From Acidobacteriota bacterium (lineage in GTDB: Bacteria; Acidobacteriota; Terriglobia; Bryobacterales; Bryobacteraceae): DNA of 64,000 nucleotides. How positions within the stretch are numbered: position 1 is the first letter of the stretch; each line of letters begins with the position of its first letter. Of the stretch, positions 55,255-63,638 are shown piece by piece. Location: the NCBI GenBank assembly GCA_026394055.1, contig JAPKYZ010000099.1, forward strand, positions 62,001-126,000, given 5' to 3'. The notes under the pieces are model-generated. The model did no database searches. It saw only the letters and a list, made by a program, of their open reading frames with translations, and was not told the origin of the DNA. The translations under genes were made by a program, and so were the position numbers.

Positions 55255-56433
55255 GTGAATATCTACAGCCGCGCCGTTCACACCGGCGACCGCAAAAACC
55301 CCGGGGATCACGTCCCGGTCACCACTCCCATCCATACCGCTGCCAGTTACTCCTACGAAGACATTCGTGAAGTTGAGGCCGTTTTCGCAAACGAACGGCC
55401 CGGCTATGTCTACGCCCGCTTCGACAACCCGACGAACGCGGCCCTGGAAGAACTGGTCACCAGCCTGGAAGGAGGCGCCGGCACGCTGGCGACTTCCTCC
55501 GGCATGGCTGCCATCCACATAGCCCTCACCGCCGCGCTGCTCGAACGGCCCAAGTCTGTTCTCGGCGCCACGGCGATGTACGGCGCCACGGTCCGGTTGT
55601 TGCACTCGGTCCTGTAGCCGTTTGGTGTCGAGATCAACTGGGTGGATATCTGTGATCTCGACGCCGTCCGCAAGAAAGTAGAAGCCACCAAGCCCGGCGC
55701 CATCCTGATGGAGACCGTATCGAATCCGGTGCTCCGCGTGGGTGAGTTGGACAAGATCGCCGAAATCGCCCGTGCGGCCGGGGCGGCGCTGATTGTCGAC
55801 AACACCTTCACCTCGCCGCTGCTGGTGCGGCCGCTTGAATGGGGTGCGCACCTGGTGGTCCATTCAGCCACCAAGTATCTTTCCGGGCACGGCGATGTGC
55901 TGGGCGGCTTCGTCACATCCGACGCGCAACACTACGAATCCATTCGCGCCCTCTCGCGCGCCTATGGCCCCACCATGGGCCCATTTGAAGCCTACCTGTC
56001 GATGCGCGGCATCAAGACCTTCCCGCTGCGCATGGAGCGGCAGTGCCAGAACGCGATCCAGGTGGCCGCCTGGCTACGGCAGCAACCCGCAGTGGAGCGC
56101 GTCTTCTTCACGGACGATCCCGCTCACCCCGATGTTGACGTGATCAAGCGTCTGATGCCCAACGGCCTCTATGGCGCCATGCTGGCGTTCGAACTGCGTG
56201 ACGCCGGCCGCGAGCAGGTGTACGACTTCATGAACCGCCTGAAGCTGATCGTGCGCGCCACCTCTTTGGGTGACGTTCACACGATGATGCTCTACCCGGT
56301 GATGGCCTCCCATCGTGACCTCTCGCCCAAGCAGCGGGAGCGGATGGGGATTCGCGACAACCTCCTCCGGCTGAGCGTCGGCATTGAGTGTGTCGACGAC
56401 ATCATCGCCGATCTGGCCCAGGCATTGCGCTAA
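55255..56433 (+). pseudogene. Cystathionine gamma-synthase/lyase-type PLP enzyme, interrupted by one in-frame TAG
   Basis: Both halves lie in the same frame: codons 55255-55614, a TAG at 55615-55617, then 55618-56433. The N-terminal half has the cofactor-anchoring ARFDNPTNAALEE and TLATSSGMAAIHIAL; the second half has IVDNTFTSP, the PLP lysine in HSATKYLSGHGD and RLSVGIECVDDII at the normal end. Read through, the protein would have 392 residues, the usual length. The stop replaces one residue between HSVL and PFGVE, so one base change (for example GAG or CAG to TAG) explains it. The start is GTG, 6 nt after cysS. It is either a recent nonsense mutation, a sequencing error, or a suppressed codon. 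Without readthrough no active enzyme is expected. Confidence 0.85.
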
Positions 56434-56471
56434 CATCATGAAGATTGGCTAGTGGGCCGATCCTTCACTCG

Positions 56472-58583
56472 ATGCTTCTTTTTGCAGCCACAATCTTTGT
56501 CAGCGCCTTTCTGCTTTTTCAGGTGCAGCCGATCATCGCCAAGATGATCCTTCCTTGGTTCGGCGGCGGCGCGATGGTGTGGACCAGCTGCATGCTGTTC
56601 TTCCAGATGCTGCTGCTGGCAGGATATGGCTATTCGCACCGGCAAACGCAGTTGAGCCCGAAAAAGCAGGCCCGGGTCCACTTGGGCCTGCTGCTGGCCA
56701 GCTTGTTGTTCTTGCCCATCATCCCGCGCGCATTCTTGAAGCCGGATGGCGGTAGCAATCCGCTGGTGGGCATTCTGCTGGTGCTGTTTCTAACGGTCGG
56801 GCTGCCGTACTTCATGTTGTCGAGCACCGGCCCGCTATTGCAGAGCTGGTATGCGGCCACCAATCCGGGCCGCCTGCCATATCGCTTGTTTGCACTCTCG
56901 AACCTAGGCTCCCTGATCGCGCTGATCGCCTACCCGGTGGTGGTGGAGCCCAACATTCCGTTGAGCCTCCAGGGCTATGTCTGGTCCGCGCTCTACCTGC
57001 TGTTTGTCGCCCTCTGCGGCTACGCGGCCTGGCAGGTGCGGCAGATCGACAAGCCGATGGAGATCACCAACGCCGCGCCCGCGCCTGTGAAGCGTGAGCC
57101 CGTGCTCGGCATCAACGATCCGGAAGAAGCCGGCGCCGCCCTGGAAGCTTCCGCCGAGGAGTTGGTTCCGGCTGCTCCAGAGCCCATCCCCGGCCCGCCC
57201 TCGATCAAAGACAAGCTGATCTGGATGGGCTTGGCCGGTTGCGCGTCCATTTTGCTGCTCGCCGTCACCAGCCACATGTCACAGAACGTGGCCGCGATTC
57301 CGTTTTTGTGGGTGCTGCCGCTGTCGCTCTACCTGCTCAGCTTCATCCTGACTTTCGATTCGGATTTCTGGTACAAGCCCTGGTTCTTCTCGGTGCTCAC
57401 CGCCATTACGCTGAGCGTCATGGCCTACCCGATCTGGCGGAGCCTGGAAGACGTCAACATCAAGGCCTACGTCGCGGCCTACTCGGCGGGCCTCTTGATC
57501 TGTTGCATGTTCTGCCACGGTGAAGTGGCCAAACGCAAGCCGCATCCCAAGTACCTGACCGAGTTCTACCTGATGATCTCGGTGGGCGGCGCGATTGGCG
57601 GCCTGTTCATCAGCCTGATCGCTCCGCTGCTGCTCAGCTTCCACTTTGAGTTCAGCATCGGCTTGGCCATCACCGGCTTTGTGGCCTTGATGGCGCTCTA
57701 CCGCCGCTCCTGGATCACCGACATTCTCTGGGCGGGCACCACCATTTTCCTGTTCGCCACCGTCTATCAGGACGTCCGCTCCGCCCGCGAGGACAACGTC
57801 TACATGGCCCGCAACTTCTATGGTGGCCTCCGCGTGCGTGAATCCGGCTCCGATCTCGATAGCAGCCGGCTGCGGACGCTGGTGAACGGCACCATCAACC
57901 ACGGCGCGCAGTATGTCTCTGCCGACAAGTCCCGCGTGCCCACTACCTATTACGGTGAAAAGACCGGCGTCGGCCTGGCCATTGAAGAATTGCGCCATCA
58001 GGGAATGAAGATCGGCGTCATCGGCCTGGGTACCGGTACGTTGTCCACCTACGGCCGTGCGGGCGACTCGGTGAAGATCTACGAGATCAACCAACTGGTG
58101 GTCGACATCGCCAACAGCTGGTTCTCGTATCTCAAGAACTGCCAGGGTACGCTGAACATTGTGATGGGCGACGCGCGCCTGTCGCTCGAACGCGAGCAGC
58201 CCAACGGCTTTGACGTGCTGGCCGTCGACGCATTTTCGAGCGACGCCATCCCGGTCCACCTGCTCACCAAGGAGGCCGTCCAGGTCTACTTCAAGCACAT
58301 CCGCCCGGGCGGCGTCATCGCCATCCACGTCTCCAACCGGTATCTCTCGCTGGCCCCCATCGTCTTCCGGATTGCGACCGAGCTGAACAAGACCGCGCTC
58401 CAAGTGGAAAATCGAGAAAACGGAGCCCTCGAACAGTTCTCGGCCGATTGGGTGCTGGTGGCCGATGACCCCCGTGTCTTCGACCGCCCCGGTTTCCGCG
58501 CCGCCGCCAACAACCCGGCCCCGGAACCCAACACCCCGCTGTGGACCGATGACTACTCCAATCTGTTCAAGATTCTGAAGTAG
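56472..58583 (+). CDS. Membrane-anchored spermidine-synthase-like fusion protein
   Basis: A protein of about 703 residues. The N-terminal half holds about 11 hydrophobic helices, starting LLFAATIFVSAFLLFQVQPIIAK, with a charged Ala/Pro/Glu-rich loop near residues 205-245. The C-terminal third (about 480-703) is a spermidine-synthase-like fold: VIGLGTGTLSTYGRAGD (SAM-binding glycines), YEINQLVVDIA and GDARLSLE, then VDAFSSDAIPVHLLT. The usual synthase binds putrescine and decarboxylated SAM; here a glutamate/aspartate set looks partly changed, so the substrate is not clear. It ends TDDYSNLFKIL, as in this fusion family. ATG at 56472 is preferred over a TTG at 56445 because the family starts at this helix. 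The lyase-like gene stops 38 nt before it. Confidence 0.85.
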   Translation: MLLFAATIFVSAFLLFQVQPIIAKMILPWFGGGAMVWTSCMLFFQMLLLAGYGYSHRQTQLSPKKQARVHLGLLLASLLFLPIIPRAFLKPDGGSNPLVGILLVLFLTVGLPYFMLSSTGPLLQSWYAATNPGRLPYRLFALSNLGSLIALIAYPVVVEPNIPLSLQGYVWSALYLLFVALCGYAAWQVRQIDKPMEITNAAPAPVKREPVLGINDPEEAGAALEASAEELVPAAPEPIPGPPSIKDKLIWMGLAGCASILLLAVTSHMSQNVAAIPFLWVLPLSLYLLSFILTFDSDFWYKPWFFSVLTAITLSVMAYPIWRSLEDVNIKAYVAAYSAGLLICCMFCHGEVAKRKPHPKYLTEFYLMISVGGAIGGLFISLIAPLLLSFHFEFSIGLAITGFVALMALYRRSWITDILWAGTTIFLFATVYQDVRSAREDNVYMARNFYGGLRVRESGSDLDSSRLRTLVNGTINHGAQYVSADKSRVPTTYYGEKTGVGLAIEELRHQGMKIGVIGLGTGTLSTYGRAGDSVKIYEINQLVVDIANSWFSYLKNCQGTLNIVMGDARLSLEREQPNGFDVLAVDAFSSDAIPVHLLTKEAVQVYFKHIRPGGVIAIHVSNRYLSLAPIVFRIATELNKTALQVENRENGALEQFSADWVLVADDPRVFDRPGFRAAANNPAPEPNTPLWTDDYSNLFKILK

Positions 58584-58590
58584 CCGCCCC

Positions 58591-58619
58591 TTGACAGAAG
58601 GCGAATAAAAAGCGAATAT
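58591..58619 (+). promoter_or_regulatory. Promoter for the radical SAM gene, likely leaderless
   Basis: A perfect -35 TTGACA (58591-58596), a 17-nt spacer and a weak -10 GAATAT (58614-58619). The -10 ends 9 nt before the ATG at 58629. Confidence 0.5.
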
Positions 58620-58628
58620 CGTGAGGCT

Positions 58629-59588
58629 ATGCCTCTCGCCGAAATTGCTGCCCAAGCCCGGCTGATCGAAGCCAAAACCCTGGTTGAGTATCGTGAGCTG
58701 CCCACCAAGCGGTGGATTGGCCGCATTGCCGACGGCGAATCGTCGCGGGCGCCCTTTGACTGGACGATTAACCCGTACCGGGGTTGCGAGTTCGCCTGCC
58801 GTTACTGCTTCGCCCGCTATACCCATGAATTCATGGATCTTTCGCCCGGCGATGACTTTGACCAGCAGATCTTTGCCAAGCAGTGGAGCCGGTCGGCGTT
58901 TGCCAGTGAGCTGGCCCGGATCCCCCGCAAGGAGGCCATCGGCCTCGGCACCGCCACCGACCCCTATCAGCCGGCGGAGCGCCGCTACGGCATCACCCGG
59001 AAGATGTTGGAGGTGTTTGCCCAGGATTCCGGGCGGCGTCTTCACATCACCACCAAGTCCGACCTGATCCGCCGCGATGTCGACCTGCTGGAGCAGATCG
59101 CCCGCCGCAACCGCCTGATCGTCTACGTGACGGTCACCACCCTCGATACGCATCTGGCGCGCGCGCTAGAGCCCAAGGCGCCCCGGCCGGACCTGCGGCT
59201 GGAGGCCGTCCGGGTGCTGGCCGCAGCGGGCATTCCCACGGGCATTTCCGTCAGCCCGATTCTGCCCGGCATCAACGATAGCTACCACTCGTTGGACATG
59301 TTGGCCCGCGCCGCGGCGGATGCCGGTGCCGGTCATATGTGGGGCAATGTGCTGTTTCTGAAACCAGCCAGCAAGAGCGTCTTCTTCCCCTTTCTGCAGG
59401 AGCGCTTTCCGGCGCTGGCTCGCGCGTATCAGCAGGCCTATGCCCAAGGCGCCTTCCTGCGCGGCGAATATCCCGACATGATCGCCCGGCGGGTGGAACA
59501 GATCCGGATCGCGCACGGCCTGACGCGGCGTCATGAAAGTCCGGAGCCGGCTTGCCCTGAACCGCAGATGGCGCTTTTTGCGGCGTAG
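58629..59588 (+). CDS. Radical SAM protein (Rv2578c/PA0069-type)
   Basis: A protein of 319 residues. The cluster-binding motif is GCEFACRYCFARYTH (CxxxCxxC) around residue 55; IGLGTATDPYQPAE and VTTLDTHLARALEPKAP follow, matching the Rv2578c/PA0069 group of radical SAM proteins related to spore photoproduct lyase. The substrate of this group is not established. The final part (RGEYPDMIARRVEQIRIAHGL) is complete. The start at 58629 lies 9 nt after the promoter -10. The region after its stop is non-coding. Confidence 0.9.
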   Translation: MPLAEIAAQARLIEAKTLVEYRELPTKRWIGRIADGESSRAPFDWTINPYRGCEFACRYCFARYTHEFMDLSPGDDFDQQIFAKQWSRSAFASELARIPRKEAIGLGTATDPYQPAERRYGITRKMLEVFAQDSGRRLHITTKSDLIRRDVDLLEQIARRNRLIVYVTVTTLDTHLARALEPKAPRPDLRLEAVRVLAAAGIPTGISVSPILPGINDSYHSLDMLARAAADAGAGHMWGNVLFLKPASKSVFFPFLQERFPALARAYQQAYAQGAFLRGEYPDMIARRVEQIRIAHGLTRRHESPEPACPEPQMALFAA

Positions 59589-60056
59589 CAAACTGATGAA
59601 AAGGCAAGGTCCGGCTCGCCCTGAGACGAAAGCGATTCAGACTGGAGAGCGGGCTGCACCGAGATGCAACGGCCGTAAGGGAGGGGCCAGCATCTTTTCC
59701 CGCAGCCTGTTGTGTCGACTCCCTATACCGGTTCTGCGATGCGGACCTGGACCATTCGCTGCCAACCCTGTCCGGGGATGTCCCGCCGGCGCGGATTTCA
59801 GATCGAGCGCCCGCAGACACATCAATACCCACAAAATGCGGAGTATTTATCAACACTTTTATCCTTGACATGTTCGACAATGAGGGGAATGCTTAGGACA
59901 GAAAAACTCCATTTAGGAGGGCTGCTACCCTGTCGGCTGCCGCGAAAGAACTGCTCAAGGCGATGGAAGCTCGACAACCTAGCTCCCGCCTGGAGCCGTC
60001 AGATTGTCGAAGCGCTGCGGATTCATTTCGCGGGTCTTTAGTTTGATCGGGACCAT
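59589..60056. other. 468-nt region without a convincing gene
   Basis: Several open frames cross it but none shows a family pattern, a ribosome binding site with a start, or coding bias. A stretch near 59930-60040 reads as a helix-rich peptide (LSAAAKELLKAMEARQPSS) without a start codon after AGGAGG, and may be the remnant of a small gene. TTGACA at 59865-59870 with AATGCT 17 nt downstream is a possible promoter. Base composition is lower in GC than the neighbours. Confidence 0.4.
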
Positions 60057-61040
60057 ATGTGGCTCGTCATCGCCGCGATACTTTCCGCCGACTTCAATCG
60101 ATTCGAAAAGAACGTCACGGACCAAGGGCGCTACAAAATCCGTATGCAAGAGAAGGAGGGGTTTGTTGATGCGTCAGGCCGAACGGTTATCGCGCCCCAA
60201 TTTCGCCTGTGCACACGTTTTTCGGAAGGACTTGCCTGCTGCTGGGACGGCCCGAAAGCGGGATTTATCGACCGGAAAGGCCAGATCGCGATCCCTTTTC
60301 ACTTTGAAGGTTGCGGTGAGTTTTCCGAAGGGCTCGCACCTGTTCGTAGAGGGGGGAAATGGGGGTTCGTCTCGGCTGACGGACTAATCCGTATCGAGCC
60401 GGCTTACGACAACACGCGAGGGTTTTACAACGGTTTGGCTGTCGTCAAAGTAGGCGGCAAATACGGATTCTGCGACAAGAAAGGTGATCTCGTAGTTTCT
60501 CCGCGGTTTGAGTTTGCAAGCGGCTTTTCGGAAGGCCTCAGCGCGGTGCTGGTGGCAGGCCAGTGTGGTTACGTGGACAAGCATGGGCAGATGGCCTTTC
60601 CGGCACAATTCGACGACTGCTTGGATTTCGCAGAAGGCCTCGCGTGCGTTTGCAACAAAGGCAGGTGCGGGTATATCGACCGCCACGGGAGATTCGCGCT
60701 CCCGCTTAAGTACGGCTGGTCAGGGGATTTCTCGGAAGGGCTCGCGGCTGTCGGCGCAAGTTTTGGTGGCTCTGGGTTTATTGACCGTTCCGGAAAGGTC
60801 GTCATCACACCCCGGTTTCGAAACGCCTGGTACTTTCGCGGTGGACTGGCGGCCGTCGAGCGTCAAGGCAAGAATGGGTTGAAGTATGGGTTTATCAACC
60901 AGCGCGGGACGGTCGCCATCCCGTTTATCTTTGACATGGCGTATCCTTTTGTGGGTGAGCTCGCGTATGTGGCGCTGAACGGCCGCTCCGCCTATATCAA
61001 CCGGAAGGGGATAGTGGTGTGGCAGAGTCCGTCACCCTAG
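60057..61040 (+). CDS. WG-repeat protein
   Basis: A protein of 327 residues made of about eight WG-type repeats, each roughly 35-40 residues with a G-F/Y-(I/V)-D/N-...-G motif followed by ..I.P.F......F..GLA.V (for example GFIDRKGQIAIPFHFEGCGEFSEG begins one unit). WG repeats form beta-propeller-like or beta-solenoid folds used for protein binding; no enzymatic site is known. A short hydrophobic start (LVIAAILSA) may be a weak signal. Upstream DNA looks unlike its neighbours and no ribosome binding site is obvious, so recent acquisition is possible. Function unknown. Confidence 0.75.
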   Translation: MWLVIAAILSADFNRFEKNVTDQGRYKIRMQEKEGFVDASGRTVIAPQFRLCTRFSEGLACCWDGPKAGFIDRKGQIAIPFHFEGCGEFSEGLAPVRRGGKWGFVSADGLIRIEPAYDNTRGFYNGLAVVKVGGKYGFCDKKGDLVVSPRFEFASGFSEGLSAVLVAGQCGYVDKHGQMAFPAQFDDCLDFAEGLACVCNKGRCGYIDRHGRFALPLKYGWSGDFSEGLAAVGASFGGSGFIDRSGKVVITPRFRNAWYFRGGLAAVERQGKNGLKYGFINQRGTVAIPFIFDMAYPFVGELAYVALNGRSAYINRKGIVVWQSPSP

Positions 61041-61071
61041 GGGCAGACCGATAGCCCCGTTAGCTGGAAGA

Positions 61072-61740
61072 GTGTCAGCCATTACCGCCGAAGCTCTGGG
61101 TTTGTTCGAGACCATCTGGCGGTACATGCAGTTGTTCACGCCCCCCATGCCGGCGGACGTGATGCTGGTGCTGGGCACCAATGATCTTCGGGTGGCGGAT
61201 CACGCGGCGCAGCTCTATCACGCTGGCTTTGCCCCGCTGCTGGTCTGCACGGGCGGTGTGGCGCACACTGGGGATCTTCTCGCCACGGGTTGGGACCGGC
61301 CAGAAGCCGAGGTGTTTTCCGAACGTTGCCAGCAGCTGGGCGTCCCGGAATCAGCGCTACTAATCGAACCGGAAGCCCGCAACACGGCCGAGAATTTCCG
61401 CTTCTCCCGCGCCTTGCTCGACCGCAGCGCGCTGCAGCCGGAGCGGCTGCTGGTGGTCGTGAAGCCGTTCATGCAGCGCCGCGCTCTGGCTCACCATGCC
61501 GTTGAGTGGCCGGAACTCCCCGCCACCACCGCCAGTTGGCCGGGCAGCTTCGCTCAATACTGCACGCCGGATCTGCCGCCGGGCAAGATCGGGCCTATCT
61601 TGCTGGGAGATTTTCAGCGGCTGCTGGTCTACGCCGAACGCGGCTGGTCCGCTCCGCAAGTGGTTCCGCCGGAGGTCCAGCAAGCGTTCGACCGGCTAGT
61701 CGCGCTCGGCTTCACCCAGCACCTGCTTCCCAAGCCCTGA
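61072..61740 (+). CDS. YdcF-family (DUF218) protein
   Basis: A protein of 222 residues of the DUF218/YdcF family, which has a Rossmann-like fold and in some members binds SAM or acts on cell-wall precursors. Visible signatures are DVMLVLGTNDLRVADHAAQLYHAG, LLVCTGG, ALLIEPEARNTAENFRFS (the ENT..N element) and VVVKPFMQRRAL. The usual N-terminal membrane helices of longer members are absent. The start is GTG at 61072; GGAAG is only 1-2 nt away, which is short. Its 3' end overlaps the convergent NagA-like gene by 45 nt. Confidence 0.82.
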   Translation: MSAITAEALGLFETIWRYMQLFTPPMPADVMLVLGTNDLRVADHAAQLYHAGFAPLLVCTGGVAHTGDLLATGWDRPEAEVFSERCQQLGVPESALLIEPEARNTAENFRFSRALLDRSALQPERLLVVVKPFMQRRALAHHAVEWPELPATTASWPGSFAQYCTPDLPPGKIGPILLGDFQRLLVYAERGWSAPQVVPPEVQQAFDRLVALGFTQHLLPKP

Positions 61741-62958
61741 GCGCCGGGCCGCTTTCAGCGAGACAGCAGCGCCGTCCACCCACACTTGCCGCACCTGCAA
61801 CCGTTCGTCGAGCAGCACCAGATCCGCCCGCTTCCCCTTTTCGAGGCTCCCCACTTCCGCCCCCAGGCCCACCCGCTCGGCGGGCGTCAGGCTGGCCATC
61901 CTCACCGCCTCTTCCAGGGGCACGCCCGCCCGCACCATCGTCCGCACCATGTGGTCCAGCGCGCGGATCGAGCTGGCCAAGCCCACCCCCGGCACTAGGC
62001 CGACGCGGCCATTGCTTTCAAACCACTCCCCACTTTCCTGCGGACCAAAACGGTAGCGGCCCGGCGGGCAATCGAGCGCCCGGTTGGCGTCGGTCACCAG
62101 GCACAGCCGCGAAGCGCCCTTCATCTTCCACGCAAACCGCAGCAGCTCCGGCGCCAAATGCTCCCCATCGGCGATTACCTCGGTGCTCATCTCCGGCTCG
62201 GCGAGCACGAACTGCTCCATGCTGCCTTGCATCGGCGTCCCCCAGCGCGCCCGCAGCGAGGGCACGGAGCTCATGGCACACCAGAAATGGTCCACGTGGC
62301 GCATCCCGGCCGCAAACGCCCGCGCCATCTCCGTCCAAGAGGCGTTCGAGTGGCCGCACGTCACCAGACACCCCGCCGCCCGCGCCGCCCGGTAGAACTT
62401 CTCCGCACCGGGCAGCTCCGCCGCGCAGGTGGCGATCTTCACCAGACCGGACCGCAGATACTGCTGATACTCGGCCACCTCGGGTGCCCGCCGGCCCGCC
62501 TTGCTGTGGCAACCCACCTTGTCTTCCGCAAAGTACGGCCCATACAAGTGGACCCCGCCGATCCGCGCGCCATCGGCCGGAGTCCAGCTCTCGCGCACCG
62601 CCCCGCAGGCCGTGAGCATCCGCGCGATCTCGGCCGGTGCGCCCGTCGTGGTGGTGGGAAAGATGGTGGTGGTGCCGTGCCGCAGATGCGCCCGGTTGGC
62701 CGTCCGGACGGCCTCCGGCGTGCCGTCCATGTAGTCCGCCCCGGCGCCGCCGTGCACATGCAGGTCAATAAAACCGGGCGCCAGATACTTTCCCGGAGCC
62801 TCAATCACCACCGCCGCCTTCGGCTTCCGGATTCGCGTCCCCAACGCCGCCACCCGGCCCTCTTCCACCAGCAGCCACCCCTCCGGCAACACCCGATCGG
62901 GTAGCACCAATCGAGCATGGATCAGCAGCGGCAGCCGGGGCGGGATTGTGGGGGCCAT
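61696..62958 (-). CDS. nagA: N-acetylglucosamine-6-phosphate deacetylase-like amidohydrolase, altered metal site
   Basis: A protein of about 420 residues aligned with NagA, which converts N-acetylglucosamine-6-phosphate to glucosamine-6-phosphate and acetate. The HxH motif (DLHVHGGAG), GHSNAS and HFWCAMSS (metal-binding His positions), the late Asp in VTDANRALD and ASLTPAERVGLGAEVGSLEKGKRADLVLLDE are all present. The HLEGP motif that supplies the metal-binding Glu in E. coli NagA reads HLYGPYFAEDKVGCH, so that Glu is Tyr. The activity or metal use may differ. ATG at 62958 is supported by the -10 box 7 nt upstream; the frame opens at 63036. The end overlaps the YdcF-like gene by 45 nt. No sugar PTS or glucosamine deaminase gene is in the window. 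Confidence 0.8.
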   Translation of the reverse strand: MAPTIPPRLPLLIHARLVLPDRVLPEGWLLVEEGRVAALGTRIRKPKAAVVIEAPGKYLAPGFIDLHVHGGAGADYMDGTPEAVRTANRAHLRHGTTTIFPTTTTGAPAEIARMLTACGAVRESWTPADGARIGGVHLYGPYFAEDKVGCHSKAGRRAPEVAEYQQYLRSGLVKIATCAAELPGAEKFYRAARAAGCLVTCGHSNASWTEMARAFAAGMRHVDHFWCAMSSVPSLRARWGTPMQGSMEQFVLAEPEMSTEVIADGEHLAPELLRFAWKMKGASRLCLVTDANRALDCPPGRYRFGPQESGEWFESNGRVGLVPGVGLASSIRALDHMVRTMVRAGVPLEEAVRMASLTPAERVGLGAEVGSLEKGKRADLVLLDERLQVRQVWVDGAAVSLKAARRSGLGKQVLGEAERD

Positions 62959-62965
62959 GGACTCT

Positions 62966-62971
62966 ATCCTA
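62966..62971 (-). promoter_or_regulatory. Candidate -10 box for the NagA-like gene, likely leaderless
   Basis: TAGGAT on the minus strand ends 7 nt before the ATG at 62958. Confidence 0.4.
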
Positions 62972-63003
62972 CAAAGCACTTCGCCCTTTTCGAAATTCGC
63001 TGG

Positions 63004-63009
63004 TAGAAT
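63004..63009 (+). promoter_or_regulatory. Candidate -10 box for the membrane-protein gene, likely leaderless
   Basis: TAGAAT ends 7 nt before the ATG at 63017. The -35 region (TTCGCC, 17 nt upstream) is weak. Confidence 0.45.
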
Positions 63010-63016
63010 ACCTGTC

Positions 63017-63595
63017 ATGGGTGAAGTTCGCCCCATTCAAACACACGCGCTCGACAACCTTCGCTTCATTCGCGAAACGATGGAACGCTCGGCGGCCTTT
63101 ACGGCCGTGCCCGGGTGGGCCGGAGTGGCGATGGGCGTGACGGCGCTGGTCGCGGCCGCCATTGCGACGCGGCAGACCAGCCCCGAACTCTGGCTGGCCA
63201 CTTGGCTGGGCGAAGGCATGATCGCCATCGCCATTGGCGCCTTCGGCATGGTGGAAAAGTCCATCCGGACCGGTAGCTCACTTAGCTCCACTCCGGCGCG
63301 TAAGTTCGCGTTGAGCTTTGCTCCCCCGCTGGCGGTGGGTGCTCTGTTGACCGCCGCCCTGTGGCAGGCAGGCGCGGTGCATCTGCTGCCGGGCGTCTGG
63401 CTGATGATGTACGGCACGGCGGTGATCACGGGCGGCGCCTTCTCGGTGCGCATTGTGCCCGCTATTGGGGGCGTGTTTGTCGCTCTGGGTGCGGTGGCTT
63501 TGTTTGTCCGTGCCGGAGACCTGTTTCTGGCACTTGGTTTTGGCGCGGCTCACGTTGTCTTTGGAGTCATCGTGGCGCGCCGCTTTGGTGGCTAA
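63017..63595 (+). CDS. Small membrane protein, paired with a winged-helix regulator
   Basis: A protein of about 192 residues. A soluble N-terminus (RPIQTHALDNLRFIRETMERSAAFTAVPG) is followed by five hydrophobic helices (near residues 35-52, 62-78, 100-117, 125-145 and 150-185). It is not recognised as a named family, although the layout of a soluble DNLRFIRETMERS start and five helices is often found beside a winged-helix regulator. ATG at 63017 is supported by the -10 box at 7 nt; longer starts at 62948 have no such support. The next gene, 43 nt downstream, has a strong ribosome binding site, so they likely form an operon. Confidence 0.7.
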   Translation: MGEVRPIQTHALDNLRFIRETMERSAAFTAVPGWAGVAMGVTALVAAAIATRQTSPELWLATWLGEGMIAIAIGAFGMVEKSIRTGSSLSSTPARKFALSFAPPLAVGALLTAALWQAGAVHLLPGVWLMMYGTAVITGGAFSVRIVPAIGGVFVALGAVALFVRAGDLFLALGFGAAHVVFGVIVARRFGG

Positions 63596-63638
63596 GACGG
63601 TACTAGATTAGTTAGTATTCAGAGGAACGGAGGTAACC

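Noticed and set aside
55615-55617. TAG as pyrrolysine in the PLP enzyme
   Set aside because: Known pyrrolysine proteins are methylamine methyltransferases and related enzymes; no pyl gene or PYLIS-like context is visible, so a nonsense change or sequencing error is simpler.
54583-55863. 426-codon minus-strand frame across cysS and the broken lyase gene
   Set aside because: It spans two genes with strong homology on the + strand and shows no domain pattern.
57279-59153. 624-codon open frame on the minus strand across the spermidine-synthase-like and radical SAM genes
   Set aside because: Both overlapped genes have clear catalytic motifs; the antisense frame has low-complexity His/Gly/Asp-rich sequence and no start signals.
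59533-59868. 111-codon + strand frame after the radical SAM gene
   Set aside because: It overlaps the end of that gene in another frame, has Arg-rich composition and no ribosome binding site.
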